Source of the DNA: Clostridia bacterium
GTDB taxonomy: Bacteria; Bacillota; Clostridia; Oscillospirales; CAG-272
Direction of reading: 5' to 3'
NCBI GenBank assembly: GCA_017462485.1
Contig: JAFTRA010000035.1
Span: forward strand, 64,168-128,167
Length of the DNA stretch: 64,000 nt
Shown in pieces: positions 8,145-17,448 of the stretch; the stretch's first letter is position 1, and every line of letters starts with the position of its first letter. Made by a program: the position numbers and the translations under genes. A model generated the notes under the pieces. It ran no database searches and had not been told where the DNA came from. It was given only the letters and a program-made list of their open reading frames with translations.

Positions 8145-9764
8145 TCAGAAATTGCCTAGCTCTGCAAAATAATCGTGAAGCTTTTTATATTTTTCGTAGA
8201 GCTTTTTATATACCGCTACGTTTTCGGGTATCGGAGAATAGCGCTTAACGCTCTTCTTTGATAGCTTCTCCGCCGCAGTTACAACGTCGGAGTATTCACC
8301 TGCCGCAACCGAGGCGTAAATTGCCGAGCCGAGAGCCGCCGCTTGAGTAGATGCCGCAATATTGATTTCTCTGTCGAGAACGTCGGCATATATCTGCATC
8401 ATCATCTCGTCCTTCATAGCGATACCGCCTGCGGCACATATTTTGTCCACCGAAACACCGCTTTCCCCATATCTTTCGGTAATAACCTTAAGACCGAATG
8501 CGGTGGCTTCAATCAAGGCTCTGTAAATTTCCTCGGGTTTAGTCAACAACGTAAAGCCGTGTATCATACCCTTAAGCTCGGGATTTACGAGAACGCTTCT
8601 GTTTCCGTTCCACCAGTCAAGAGCAACGAGTCCGTTCTCACGGCAGCCAAGCAGCATAGCCTTCTCACGAAGCAGCTTATGGATTCCGATATTTTTCTCT
8701 GCCGCTTCCCTCTCGTATGATGCGGGAACGCAGTTTTTCGCAAACCAATCGAAAATATCGCCTACCGCAGCCTGCCCCGCTTCATAGGTATAAAGCTCGG
8801 GAACGACTCCGTCCTTCACATAGCCGCAGATACCCTTGACCTCTTTTTCCTCGGAGGAGTTAAGTATATGACAGCCCGACGTACCGAGTATTACCATAAG
8901 CTCGCCGCTTCCTGTTATATTAAGCGCCGGCATAGCAGCGTGAGCGTCTAACATAGGAATAGCTACAACGCATCCTACGGGAAGCCCCGAAAGGCGCGAG
9001 CCTCTTTCGTCAACGTATCCCGCTATTTTATCAATGCCGAGCACGTTTTCGGAAATTTTCGTTCCTACTATACCGTCAAGGCGGCTGTCAAGAGACTTCA
9101 AAAAGTCGTTTGAGGGATAGCCCGTTTTACTGTTCCAAAGCCATTTATATCCCGCAAAGGTTGCACTACGTGTCTGTTTTCCCGTAAGGAGAAGAGAGAG
9201 CCAATCGGCAGCCTCAACAAAGCTGTCCGCAGCATAATAAACCTCTTCGGCACATCGGAGAGTTTCATATATTTTCGGGAAAGCCCACTCGCACGAAACC
9301 GTTCCACCGTAGGTATCAAGCCAAGTCTCGCCACGCTCTATCGCAAGAGCGTTTATCTCATCAGCCTCCCTTGCGGCACCGTGATGCTTCCAAAGCTTGA
9401 CGTATGCGTGTGGCTCGTCGGAAAACTCACTTCTCATACAAAGTGCTTCGCCCACCTTATCTATAGGAAGAAGCGTACAAGCGGTAAAATCAATGCCTAA
9501 TCCTTTAACACGGGTGGGGTCTATTCCCGATTCGCTTATCACACCATCTATTACGGACTTTAAAGCTATAAGATAGTCATCGGGATGCTGAAGAGCATAA
9601 TTTTCACGAAGTCTCTTCCCCGACGGGAGAGAGGAGTACATAACGCCGTGCGGATATGCAAATACAGACGTCGATACCTCCTCACCCGTGGAAGTGTTTA
9701 CGAGAATCGCTCTTGCCGAAAGAGTTCCAAAATCAATGCCTATTACAAAGCTTTCGTTTTTCAT
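8145..9764 (-). CDS. FGGY-family sugar kinase, ribulokinase (AraB)-like
   Basis: ATP-dependent ketose kinase, 539 residues, cytoplasmic. N-terminal actin-like ATPase motif GIDFGTLSARAIL; then GLGIDFTACTLLPID, the PHAYVKLWKHHGA segment and GGTVSCEWAFPKIYET, all of which match ribulokinases better than fuculokinases. The C-terminal half contains AAGGIAMKDEMMMQIYADVL, the FGGY signature region. Its ATG overlaps the stop codon of the L-fucose isomerase gene by one base (TAATG), so the two are translationally coupled. Because AraB-type kinases accept both D- and L-ribulose, the pair could process D-arabinose to D-ribulose 5-phosphate, or L-fucose to a fuculose phosphate. Substrate is inference. 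Confidence 0.88.
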   Translation of the reverse strand: MKNESFVIGIDFGTLSARAILVNTSTGEEVSTSVFAYPHGVMYSSLPSGKRLRENYALQHPDDYLIALKSVIDGVISESGIDPTRVKGLGIDFTACTLLPIDKVGEALCMRSEFSDEPHAYVKLWKHHGAAREADEINALAIERGETWLDTYGGTVSCEWAFPKIYETLRCAEEVYYAADSFVEAADWLSLLLTGKQTRSATFAGYKWLWNSKTGYPSNDFLKSLDSRLDGIVGTKISENVLGIDKIAGYVDERGSRLSGLPVGCVVAIPMLDAHAAMPALNITGSGELMVILGTSGCHILNSSEEKEVKGICGYVKDGVVPELYTYEAGQAAVGDIFDWFAKNCVPASYEREAAEKNIGIHKLLREKAMLLGCRENGLVALDWWNGNRSVLVNPELKGMIHGFTLLTKPEEIYRALIEATAFGLKVITERYGESGVSVDKICAAGGIAMKDEMMMQIYADVLDREINIAASTQAAALGSAIYASVAAGEYSDVVTAAEKLSKKSVKRYSPIPENVAVYKKLYEKYKKLHDYFAELGNF

Positions 9765-11572
9765 TATTTGTTCTTACCGAAAAGGGGACCGTATGCCGCG
9801 CAGGCTCTGTAATCCTGACCCTCTTTATCCGCGCCGAAGGCATTCCATGCTGCAGGGCGGAAGATGTCCTTCTTAGGTACGTTGTGCATACATACGGGAA
9901 TACGGAGCATTGAGCAAAGAGTTATAAGGTCAGCTCCTATGTGACCGTAGCTTATCGCTCCGTGGTTTGCGCCCCAGTTGTTCATAACCGTATATGCGTT
10001 CTCGAAGGGAGAGCCCTCAACACCGTCGCATCTTGGAGCAAACCAAGTGCAAGGCCAGGTATAGTCGGTTCTCTTCCAAAGAGTATCGGTTACGTCGTCG
10101 GGAAGGTTTATCGTATATCCCTCCGCAATCTGAAGCACGGGACCGAGTCCCTTTACTATATTAAGTCTAATCATAGTGCAGGGTACTTCTGCTTTGGTGA
10201 GGAATCTTGATGAGAAGCCGCCGCCTCTGAAATATCCGAGGTCAGCAGGACACCACTCAACGTTCTTTATAATTTCGTCAGTATCCTTTTCTGTAACGTC
10301 AAACCACTTTTTGATTTCGGGTTCACCCTTATCGTTTACAGCGCGGCAGTTAGCGTCAATACAAGCAGCTCCCGAGTTGATAAGGTGAATAAAGCCGTCG
10401 GACTCCTTAGCCTTACCGGTAATTTCATAACCGGTTACTCTCTTAACGGCATCACCCGACCAATAGGTACGAACGTCGGCAAAAATCTGAGGACGGTTGG
10501 TAAGCAGCTTCATAAAGAGCATACCGAATCCGTTAAGCACGTCGTTCTCGGTAGCGAGAATATAAGGCTCTCTTATTCCGTTCCAGTCGAACGATGAGTT
10601 AAGTATAGCCTCTGCAAAGTCGCCGTTGGGATAGAAGTCCGTCCACTGACGCTGACCCTGGAAGCCCGCCGCAAGAGCATTATGGCCGACCATTTCCTCT
10701 TCGCAGCCCTCGGGAAGATTTGCGTTTCCGTTCATAAGGTCCTTTACGATAAGCGCGGTCTTTACGGCAAACTCAAGCTCTTCTCTCTTTTTCTCATCGG
10801 AGCGTCTGATGAATTCGGGGTTCTTATCAAAGCCGATAACGCACTTTTCGTCAACCCACTTCATAGCCCTCTCGAACTCGTTCTTATCGTAGATGCCCTC
10901 GGTCATACGGCGGATAATTTCAACCTCGTCAACCGACTCAACTCTCATTCCGAAGTAATCCTCAATTATATCGGAGTTTATCTGAGAGCCTGCAATACCC
11001 ATGCAGAGCGAGCCTATCTGGAGATAGGATTTTCCTCTCATAGTTGCTGCCGCAACCGCAGCTCTTCCGAATCTAAGAAGCTTTTCCTTGACGTCATCAG
11101 GGATAGTGGTATCGTCTGCGTCTTGAACCTCGTGACCGTAAATTCCGAATGCAGGAAGTCCCTTCTGAGCGTGACCTGCGAGAACTGCCGCAAGGTAAAC
11201 TGCGCCCGGACGCTCGGTTCCGTTAAAGCCCCATACACCCTTTATGGTAAGAGGGTCCATATCCATAGTTTCAGAGCCGTAGCACCAGCAAGGAGTTACG
11301 GTAAGAGTTATATCAACACCCTCTCGCTTGAATTTCTCTGCGCAAGCAGCCGCCTCCGCAACTCTTCCAATAGTGGTATCAGCAATAACTACTCTTACGG
11401 GCTCTCCGTTTGAATACTTAAGATTTTCACGGAAAAGCTTTGCGGCGCTCTTCGCCATATTCATAGTCTGCTCTTCAATGTTTTCACGAACCTTGAGAGG
11501 TCCGCGACGTCCGTCAATCGTCGGACGTATGCCTATCGTTGGGTATTCTCCTATAAGTCTTGATTTTGCCAT
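9764..11572 (-). CDS. fucI: L-fucose isomerase
   Basis: Interconverts L-fucose/L-fuculose (and D-arabinose/D-ribulose) using Mn2+; 602 residues, matching the family length. Motifs seen: [18 protein letters not shown] at the N-terminus, ATENDVLNG with the metal-binding Glu (about residue 340), FADVRTYWS with the metal-binding Asp about 25 residues later, and [18 protein letters not shown] carrying the C-terminal catalytic His. AAGGAGG precedes the ATG. First gene of a two-gene operon with the ribulokinase-like kinase. A divergent AraC regulator at 11719 probably controls it. No fuculose-phosphate aldolase is in the window. Confidence 0.95.
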   Translation of the reverse strand: MAKSRLIGEYPTIGIRPTIDGRRGPLKVRENIEEQTMNMAKSAAKLFRENLKYSNGEPVRVVIADTTIGRVAEAAACAEKFKREGVDITLTVTPCWCYGSETMDMDPLTIKGVWGFNGTERPGAVYLAAVLAGHAQKGLPAFGIYGHEVQDADDTTIPDDVKEKLLRFGRAAVAAATMRGKSYLQIGSLCMGIAGSQINSDIIEDYFGMRVESVDEVEIIRRMTEGIYDKNEFERAMKWVDEKCVIGFDKNPEFIRRSDEKKREELEFAVKTALIVKDLMNGNANLPEGCEEEMVGHNALAAGFQGQRQWTDFYPNGDFAEAILNSSFDWNGIREPYILATENDVLNGFGMLFMKLLTNRPQIFADVRTYWSGDAVKRVTGYEITGKAKESDGFIHLINSGAACIDANCRAVNDKGEPEIKKWFDVTEKDTDEIIKNVEWCPADLGYFRGGGFSSRFLTKAEVPCTMIRLNIVKGLGPVLQIAEGYTINLPDDVTDTLWKRTDYTWPCTWFAPRCDGVEGSPFENAYTVMNNWGANHGAISYGHIGADLITLCSMLRIPVCMHNVPKKDIFRPAAWNAFGADKEGQDYRACAAYGPLFGKNK

Positions 11573-11640
11573 AATATCCTCCTTTTTAAAGGTTATATAT
11601 TCTATTATCCGAATATATACCTCAAGTTTTAAATTTGTAC

Positions 11641-11669
11641 TTGATTTTATTATAAAATTATTCTATAAT
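11641..11669 (+). promoter_or_regulatory. Promoter of the divergent AraC gene
   Basis: -35 TTGATT (11641-11646), 17-nt spacer, -10 TATAAT (11664-11669). The opposite-strand fucI promoter is not clear by eye, which would fit an activator-dependent promoter. Confidence 0.6.
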
Positions 11670-11718
11670 AAATTCAATTAGTGAAGCACACAAATTCCTT
11701 AACAAAATTTAGGTGATT

Positions 11719-12534
11719 ATGAATAATACGGTTTTTGAAAACGACAGTTATTCGGTAGTTTTTGCCGAAAGACGAGATATCGGTGACGAGTGGAACCGAG
11801 TTAAGTGGGATAACACTCATAAACAGATTCAGTATCATAGGCTATACCTTTTGACAGAAGGCGAGGCAAAGCTTTACCTTTACGATAAGGAGCTTTTGCT
11901 TACTCCCGGAAAGGTTTATTTCGTTCCCGCATTCTCGGTGCGTGAGAGCAGAATAGACGGAATAATGAATAAGTACTACATTCATTTTCAGGCGTCGTCG
12001 CCCTTCTTCAGCCTTTATAGATACCTTTCGGGAAAGTATTCGGCAGAAGCGACAGAGGAGAGCGAATACCTCTTCAAAACGGTCGTTGAGAATTACTCGT
12101 CAAATTCTATGAGCGCACGCTTTAAGGTGCAGGGCGCTATGAATCTTATCCTCTCGGACTTTCTCGCTGAGGTCTCAGCGGACTCGGGCGACCTTATGAA
12201 ATTTGACAAGGTGTTAAAATACATTGACGAGCATTTCAGAGAAAATATCCCCCTCTCGAAGCTCGCTTCAATAATGAACATAAGCTCAATGTACTTCTCA
12301 AACTATTTCAAAAGCACATTTAATATCAGCCCGAAGCAGTATATACTCAACAAGAAGCTTATGGAAAGCCAACGTCTCTTGCTCGAAAACAATCTTTCCA
12401 TTAAGGAAATAGCCTACGCTCTTGGCTTCGAGAACGAGAATTATTTCTCGGAATTTTTCACCGCAAAGGCAGGCATATCCGCTCTTAAATTTAGAAAGCG
12501 TGAGCTTCCTACTACAAGAGAATCTATACTTTAA
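11719..12534 (+). CDS. AraC-family transcriptional regulator
   Basis: 271-residue regulator: N-terminal cupin-like sensing domain (about 1-150, including TEGEAKLYLYDKELLLTPGK) and C-terminal double HTH (about 165-265) with LSKLASIMNISSMYFSNYF and IKEIAYALGFENENYFSEFF. The ATG at 11719 has AGG five bases upstream; a GTG two codons earlier is possible. Divergent from fucI and the kinase, 146 nt apart, so it is likely their sugar-responsive activator. The inducer is not known; L-fucose or D-arabinose follows from the neighbours only. Confidence 0.9.
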   Translation: MNNTVFENDSYSVVFAERRDIGDEWNRVKWDNTHKQIQYHRLYLLTEGEAKLYLYDKELLLTPGKVYFVPAFSVRESRIDGIMNKYYIHFQASSPFFSLYRYLSGKYSAEATEESEYLFKTVVENYSSNSMSARFKVQGAMNLILSDFLAEVSADSGDLMKFDKVLKYIDEHFRENIPLSKLASIMNISSMYFSNYFKSTFNISPKQYILNKKLMESQRLLLENNLSIKEIAYALGFENENYFSEFFTAKAGISALKFRKRELPTTRESIL

Positions 12535-12571
12535 AAACTTAATATCTGCGTTTTTGACTATTTTTATTTAC

Positions 12572-12620
12572 AAAAAAGCCAATCTCTTTTTCAACTTCTG
12601 TTGACGAGATTGGCTTTTTT
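12572..12620. terminator. Bidirectional intrinsic terminator
   Basis: AAAAAAGCCAATCTC (12572-12586) is the exact complement of GAGATTGGCTTTTTT (12606-12620), between two convergent genes. Confidence 0.92.
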
Positions 12621-12623
12621 ATA

Positions 12624-13847
12624 TTAGTTAAGGTCAAGACCCGTATCAATAGGATAATACTTTGCAAGCCCTCCGACCGAGGTCTCTCTATAGCCTAGAG
12701 GCAGGTCGCAGCCGGTGTTATACATAGTTTTAACTATAAGGTCAAAGGTTATCTTTCTTGAATCCGAAAGAAAGTTCGCAAGTGAAAGAGCGTTTATAGC
12801 TCGCATAGCCGCAACGGCGTTTCTTTCAATGCAGGGTATCTGCACAAGTCCGCAGATAGGGTCGCAGGTAAGACCGAGGTGATGCTCCATAGCAACCTCG
12901 GCTGCATACTCTATCTGACCTATACCCATGCCGAAAAGCTCAGCAAGAGCCGCAGCCGCCATGGAGCAGGCTGAGCCTATTTCTGCCTGACAGCCGCACT
13001 CCGCTCCGCTTATAGAAGCGTTCGTTCTTATAAGGTTTCCTATAAGAGCCGCCGTTGCCAATGCGTTAAAAATCTGCCTATCGGTAAAGCCTCTTGAGTC
13101 CTGCATATATTTGAGAACAGAGGGTAAAACTCCACACGACCCACAGGTTGGAGCCGTAACGATGGTTCCGCCGCCTGCATTTTGCTCGCTCACAGCAAAG
13201 GCGTAAGCCGAAACCAGACGGTTCTCCCTCGTCTGCGCGGATTCGTCAATATGATTCTTCTCAAAGAGAGTGCGAGCCTTACGGTGAGTACCCAGACCGC
13301 CCGGGAGAATTCCAACGGTTGAAAGCCCCTCGTGAATAGAATTCTTCATAGCGTCCCAAACCGAGTCGAGATAATCGTATATATCCTCTCCCTCGCGCTC
13401 GATAACGTACTCATAAAGACGAATATTACGCTTCTTGCACTCCTCTGCGATTTCAGAGAACGTTGACAGCGGATAAACGTCCGGAGCTGCCGCGGCCTTT
13501 CCCTCGCCCTCTATCTCTATCGAGCCACCGCCTATACTAAATACCCTTACCGTTTTAAGTACGGCTCCGTTACGCTTTGCGGTTATTTCCATAGTATTCG
13601 GGTGAACCGGCGTATGAGCTTCCTTATCAATCGTAAGATTACACAATGCGGGAGCAAGGGTTTCACGAACTATTCTATCCGTTCCGTGACCTATACCCGT
13701 CAAGGCGAGAGAACCAAAGAGGGTGACGTCAAATTCATCAGCCTCGGGATATCTCTCTTTCATTATCTTGCAGGCACGCTCAGGACCCATAGTATGCGAC
13801 GAGGACGGTCCTCTTCCTATTTTATATAGAGTTCTTATTGATTCCAT
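12624..13847 (-). CDS. sdaA: L-serine ammonia-lyase, iron-sulfur dependent, single chain
   Basis: Deaminates L-serine to pyruvate and ammonia using a [4Fe-4S] cluster; 407 residues with the beta-like and alpha-like domains fused. N-terminal SSSHTMGPERA (SDH beta motif), then PTCGSCGVLP, GAECGCQAEIGSACSMAAAA and CDPICGLVQIPCIERN in the alpha domain, which supply the cluster Cys residues. Shorter than the E. coli enzyme (about 454), but all key motifs are present. The start at 13847 follows AGAGG. Monocistronic, ending in the bidirectional terminator at 12572-12620. The oxygen-sensitive cluster fits an anaerobe. Confidence 0.93.
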   Translation of the reverse strand: MESIRTLYKIGRGPSSSHTMGPERACKIMKERYPEADEFDVTLFGSLALTGIGHGTDRIVRETLAPALCNLTIDKEAHTPVHPNTMEITAKRNGAVLKTVRVFSIGGGSIEIEGEGKAAAAPDVYPLSTFSEIAEECKKRNIRLYEYVIEREGEDIYDYLDSVWDAMKNSIHEGLSTVGILPGGLGTHRKARTLFEKNHIDESAQTRENRLVSAYAFAVSEQNAGGGTIVTAPTCGSCGVLPSVLKYMQDSRGFTDRQIFNALATAALIGNLIRTNASISGAECGCQAEIGSACSMAAAALAELFGMGIGQIEYAAEVAMEHHLGLTCDPICGLVQIPCIERNAVAAMRAINALSLANFLSDSRKITFDLIVKTMYNTGCDLPLGYRETSVGGLAKYYPIDTGLDLN

Positions 13848-13901
13848 TTTTACCTCTCCACGCAGCTGTAAAGCTCGTTATCTCGATTTTTTTCGCCATT
13901 C

Positions 13902-14522
13902 TTACAAATTTTCGTAATCTATTTTTCTATCCTTATAGTAATAAGCCTTGTCACGCTCGCCTATTTCTCGCAAAACTTTACACGGGTTGCCGACTGCGAC
14001 CACCCCCTCGGGAATATCCTTCGTTACGACACTGCCCGCGCCTATAACGCTGTTATCCCCAATGCTAACCCCGGGCATTATAAGAGCGCCTGCTCCTATC
14101 CAAACATTTTTGCCTATATGAACGTCAAGGTTATACTGATACGCCTTCGCGCGAAGCTCTGGGTCTATCGGGTGCGCTGCCGTCGCCACCACTACGTTCG
14201 GGGCAAACATAGTTCCGTCACCTACGTATATATGCGCATCATCAACCAGTGTGAGATTAAAGTTAGCGTAAACGTTTTTACCGAAATGAGTATGTCTGCC
14301 ACCCCAATTTGCGTGAAGAGGGGGCTCTATATAGCAGCCGTCACCGATTTCGGCAAACATTTGCGAAAGAAGCTCCTTTCGCTTCTCGCTTTCCTTTGGG
14401 CGCGTCATATTGTAGTCATACTGAAGCTCAAGAGCCTCTGCCTGCTCTCCCATAAGCTCATCGCCCGACGGGTAATAAATCTTACCCGAATACATTCGTT
14501 CTTTTATTTCTTCAAGCGTCAT
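13902..14522 (-). CDS. Sugar O-acetyltransferase (maltose/galactoside acetyltransferase family)
   Basis: 206-residue acetyl-CoA-dependent O-acetyltransferase with a left-handed beta-helix. The N-terminal Mac domain reads KERMYSGKIYYPSGDEL, then ANWGGRHTHFGKNVYANFN, TAAHPI with the catalytic His, and hexapeptide repeats ending VVAVGNPCKVLREI. This motif order matches LacA/Maa proteins. The gene has an AGGTG ribosome site. It is 54 nt upstream of the serine dehydratase gene on the same strand, though no functional link is obvious. Typical role: acetylating non-metabolised sugars for detoxification; acceptor unknown. Confidence 0.9.
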   Translation of the reverse strand: MTLEEIKERMYSGKIYYPSGDELMGEQAEALELQYDYNMTRPKESEKRKELLSQMFAEIGDGCYIEPPLHANWGGRHTHFGKNVYANFNLTLVDDAHIYVGDGTMFAPNVVVATAAHPIDPELRAKAYQYNLDVHIGKNVWIGAGALIMPGVSIGDNSVIGAGSVVTKDIPEGVVAVGNPCKVLREIGERDKAYYYKDRKIDYENL

Positions 14523-14620
14523 TTTATTTCACCTATTAAAATATTAACATATATAAACGTCTTTTTCAAGTCGAATTATATTTTAGTCTTTCTTTCCGTT
14601 AGCCGAAGCCTTATGCGAAA

Positions 14621-15478
14621 TTACGTTCTCATAATAGACTCCTTGCGTCTGTAAGCAAGCGGTCTTTCGCCGACTCTTTTTAAGAATAGCGATGAAAAAT
14701 AATGCTCGTCGTTTATCGCAAGCTTTGCCGATATTTCCTTTATCGTCATCTGCGTATCCCTTAACAAAATTTTTGCCGCCTCAAGCTTCATTTCGATAAG
14801 ATACTCGTACGGAGTCGTCGAAAACTGCTTTTTAAACTTGCGTATGAGATTCGATTTTGACATATGCATATTCTCAGCAAGCTCGTCAAGGTTGAGCTTC
14901 TTATATACGTATTCCGAGATGTGCCTTACCATTTCGTACTCGTCAACCTGCTCTTTTTTCTTCTCCTTTGCGGCAACCTTTACAATCTTATGAAGAAGGT
15001 CGGCAACTCTGAAGGGCGTGTCCTCTGTTTTGTTAGGCTCCTCTACAATATTCAAAAGCTCATCAAAATATATCTTAACGGAGCTTGAATGATAGATTCC
15101 CATTCTTACACCGTAGGACTTAAGAAATTCATACATATAGCCGCACACGTAGTTGACCCATATCTTCTTGCAAGGATTCTTCTGCGAGGAGCGATAACGG
15201 TGTTCTACTCTGGGAGAGAGTATATAAAAATCACCCGCCGAAGCGATTTTCCACTCTCCGTCAAGAAAAATCTCGACCTCTCCTTCAAGTACGTATTCGA
15301 ATACGCAGACCTCAAAGAGCGCGCTTCTTTTCATAGAGTATCTCGGACCGGGATTGGTTATACCAACCGTAGCGCTCTGAAACGGTATTTCGTCGTATGA
15401 GAAAAATGCGTACGCTTTTTCCGTTTTCGGATATTGCACCGATGCTTCTCTGAATTCGTAGTTGCTGTAATTGCCCAT
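14621..15478 (-). CDS. AraC-family transcriptional regulator
   Basis: 285 residues. N-terminal cupin-type domain (about 30-160, FEVCVFEYVLEGEVEIFLDG and FYILSPRVEHRYRS) and C-terminal AraC double HTH (about 185-280) with LDELAENMHMSKSNLIRKF and IKEISAKLAINDEHYFSSLF. Diverges from the GH2 glycosidase gene across 119 nt, so that gene is its most likely target. A TATAAT-like sequence lies in the AT-rich gap on both strands, but exact promoters are ambiguous. Ligand unknown, probably a sugar or glycoside. Confidence 0.9.
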   Translation of the reverse strand: MGNYSNYEFREASVQYPKTEKAYAFFSYDEIPFQSATVGITNPGPRYSMKRSALFEVCVFEYVLEGEVEIFLDGEWKIASAGDFYILSPRVEHRYRSSQKNPCKKIWVNYVCGYMYEFLKSYGVRMGIYHSSSVKIYFDELLNIVEEPNKTEDTPFRVADLLHKIVKVAAKEKKKEQVDEYEMVRHISEYVYKKLNLDELAENMHMSKSNLIRKFKKQFSTTPYEYLIEMKLEAAKILLRDTQMTIKEISAKLAINDEHYFSSLFLKRVGERPLAYRRKESIMRT

Positions 15479-15597
15479 ATTTCACACTTTACCTTTGCAA
15501 ATTGCGAATTTATTATATTGTTTTTGCGACTTTTTTATATTATACTATAAACAAATCAGAATATCAATACTATTTTTTATTTTTAAGGAGACACTAT

Positions 15598-17334
15598 ATG
15601 AATTACACTATTCCACGTCCTGAGCATCCTAATCCTCAATGGAAAAGAAAATCCTTCGTTAACCTCAACGGTGAGTGGATGTTTGAAATTGATAAAACCG
15701 CAAGCGGTTTTGACCGTGGTCTGCATACCGCAGAGACGCTAAGCGGAAAAATCACGCTTCCCTTCTGCCCCGAAAGCCCTCTTTCAGGTGTTGGCGAAAA
15801 GGACTTTATGCTCCAGGTATGGTACAAAAGGGTGCTTCACTTCGAAGAAAGCGACCTTAAGGGAAGAAGAATAATTTTCCATATAGGCGCGGCTGATTTC
15901 AAAACTACCGTTTACGTAAACGGTAAGCGTGCGGGACTCCCACACGTTGGCGGATACGTTTCATTTGAATACGATATAACGAAGCTTCTTGTTCCCGGTG
16001 ATAACGTTGTCACAATTCAGTGCTATGATAATACGAGAGCTGCCGAGCAGCCCGTCGGCAAGCAGTCGGTTAAGTACCACTCCTACGGCTGTCATTACAC
16101 AAGAACTACAGGTATCTGGCAGACCGTATGGTACGAGTCTGTTCCGGAGAGCTACGTAAAATACGCCCGCATAACTCCCGACGCTAAGAATTCGTCCGTT
16201 TCGATTTTTGCTGAGCTTGTCGGCGAGGGCGACTTCTCTGCTGAAGTATATTTCGATGGTAAAAAGGTGGGAGAGGCTTCCAAAAAGAACGCTTCCGTAA
16301 CCTCAAGCCTTGAAATAGCTCTCTGTGAAACTCACCTTTGGGACGTTGGCGAGGGTAATCTTTACGACGTGAAGTTCACCTTTGGTGAGGACGAGGTTGA
16401 TAGCTATTTCGGTCTGCGCCACATAGAGATGAAGGACGGCAAGTTCTATATCAACGGAAGAAGCGTATTCCAAAGACTTGTTCTTGACCAGGGATATTAT
16501 ATTGACGGTATTATAACTGCCCCAACCGAACAGGCGCTTATTAAGGATATTGAATGCTCTCTTTCCGCAGGCTTCAACGGCGCAAGGCTTCACCAAAAGG
16601 TGTTTGAGCCGCTCTTCCTTTATCACGCTGACAGACTCGGTTATATGGTTTGGGGAGAATACGGAAACTGGGGTATCGACCACTCGAATATTGCGAGCAT
16701 CGCAACCTTCCTTCCCGACTGGCTTTCCTCAGTAAAGAGAGATTACAACCACCCCTCAGTTATCGGATGGTGCCCCTTCAACGAAACCTGGGACTACGAG
16801 AACAGAAGACAGAACGATAACGTTCTTCGCATAGTCTATGAAGAGACGAAGCTCCTTGACCCGACACGCCCCTGCATTGACACGAGCGGAAACTTCCACG
16901 TAATAAGCGATATCTTCGACGTTCACGACTACGAGCAAAACCCCGAGATATTCAAAGCGAACTACGATAAGCTTTACACCGAGGGTAAGCTTACCGACCG
17001 TTTCTCCAACCGTCAGACCTGGCGCGGAGAGCCCGTATTCGTTTCGGAGTACGGCGGAATCGGCTTCAAGCTCGAAACTAACGACAAGGGTGAAAGAAAG
17101 AGCGCCTGGAGCTACGGTGAATCCACTAAGAGCTACGAGGAATTTTACGCAAGATACAAGGGTCTTACCCATGCGATTCTTGACAACCCGAAAATGTTCG
17201 GACTTTGCTACACCCAGCTCACCGACGTTGAGCAGGAAGTGAACGGACTCTTCACATTCGCTGACAGAGCGCCTAAATTCGATATGAATATAATCAGCGA
17301 AATCAACAAGAAAAAGGCAGCGGTTGAGGATTAA
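15598..17334 (+). CDS. Glycoside hydrolase family 2 (beta-galactosidase/beta-glucuronidase type)
   Basis: 578 residues, cytoplasmic (no signal peptide). Retaining glycosidase with an N-terminal jelly-roll (starting around NLNGEWMFEID), an immunoglobulin-like middle domain and a TIM barrel. Acid/base Glu396 is in CPFNETWD and nucleophile Glu484 in FVSEYGG. It lacks the long C-terminal domains of LacZ, so it is a short GH2. A frame extends upstream to 15502 but AAGGAGA at about 15584 fixes the ATG at 15598. Controlled probably by the divergent AraC protein. Exact substrate (beta-galactoside, glucuronide or mannoside) cannot be decided from these motifs. Confidence 0.92.
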   Translation: MNYTIPRPEHPNPQWKRKSFVNLNGEWMFEIDKTASGFDRGLHTAETLSGKITLPFCPESPLSGVGEKDFMLQVWYKRVLHFEESDLKGRRIIFHIGAADFKTTVYVNGKRAGLPHVGGYVSFEYDITKLLVPGDNVVTIQCYDNTRAAEQPVGKQSVKYHSYGCHYTRTTGIWQTVWYESVPESYVKYARITPDAKNSSVSIFAELVGEGDFSAEVYFDGKKVGEASKKNASVTSSLEIALCETHLWDVGEGNLYDVKFTFGEDEVDSYFGLRHIEMKDGKFYINGRSVFQRLVLDQGYYIDGIITAPTEQALIKDIECSLSAGFNGARLHQKVFEPLFLYHADRLGYMVWGEYGNWGIDHSNIASIATFLPDWLSSVKRDYNHPSVIGWCPFNETWDYENRRQNDNVLRIVYEETKLLDPTRPCIDTSGNFHVISDIFDVHDYEQNPEIFKANYDKLYTEGKLTDRFSNRQTWRGEPVFVSEYGGIGFKLETNDKGERKSAWSYGESTKSYEEFYARYKGLTHAILDNPKMFGLCYTQLTDVEQEVNGLFTFADRAPKFDMNIISEINKKKAAVED

Positions 17335-17375
17335 AGCAAACAGTTATTTACATTTCGAATAAATTGAGATAAAAG

Positions 17376-17425
17376 CAACCCGACAGCTTTGCGCCGAAAT
17401 GACGCTGAGCTATCGGGTTGTTTTT
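17376..17425 (+). terminator. Intrinsic terminator after the GH2 gene
   Basis: CAACCCGACAGCT (17376-17388) pairs with AGCTATCGGGTTG (17408-17420) with one mismatch, followed by TTTTT. Confidence 0.85.
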
Positions 17426-17448
17426 AGTTTAGTTAGCTGTGGACTTTA

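Noticed and set aside
10682-11413. 243-codon plus-strand frame
   Set aside because: Antisense to fucI, whose assignment is secure.
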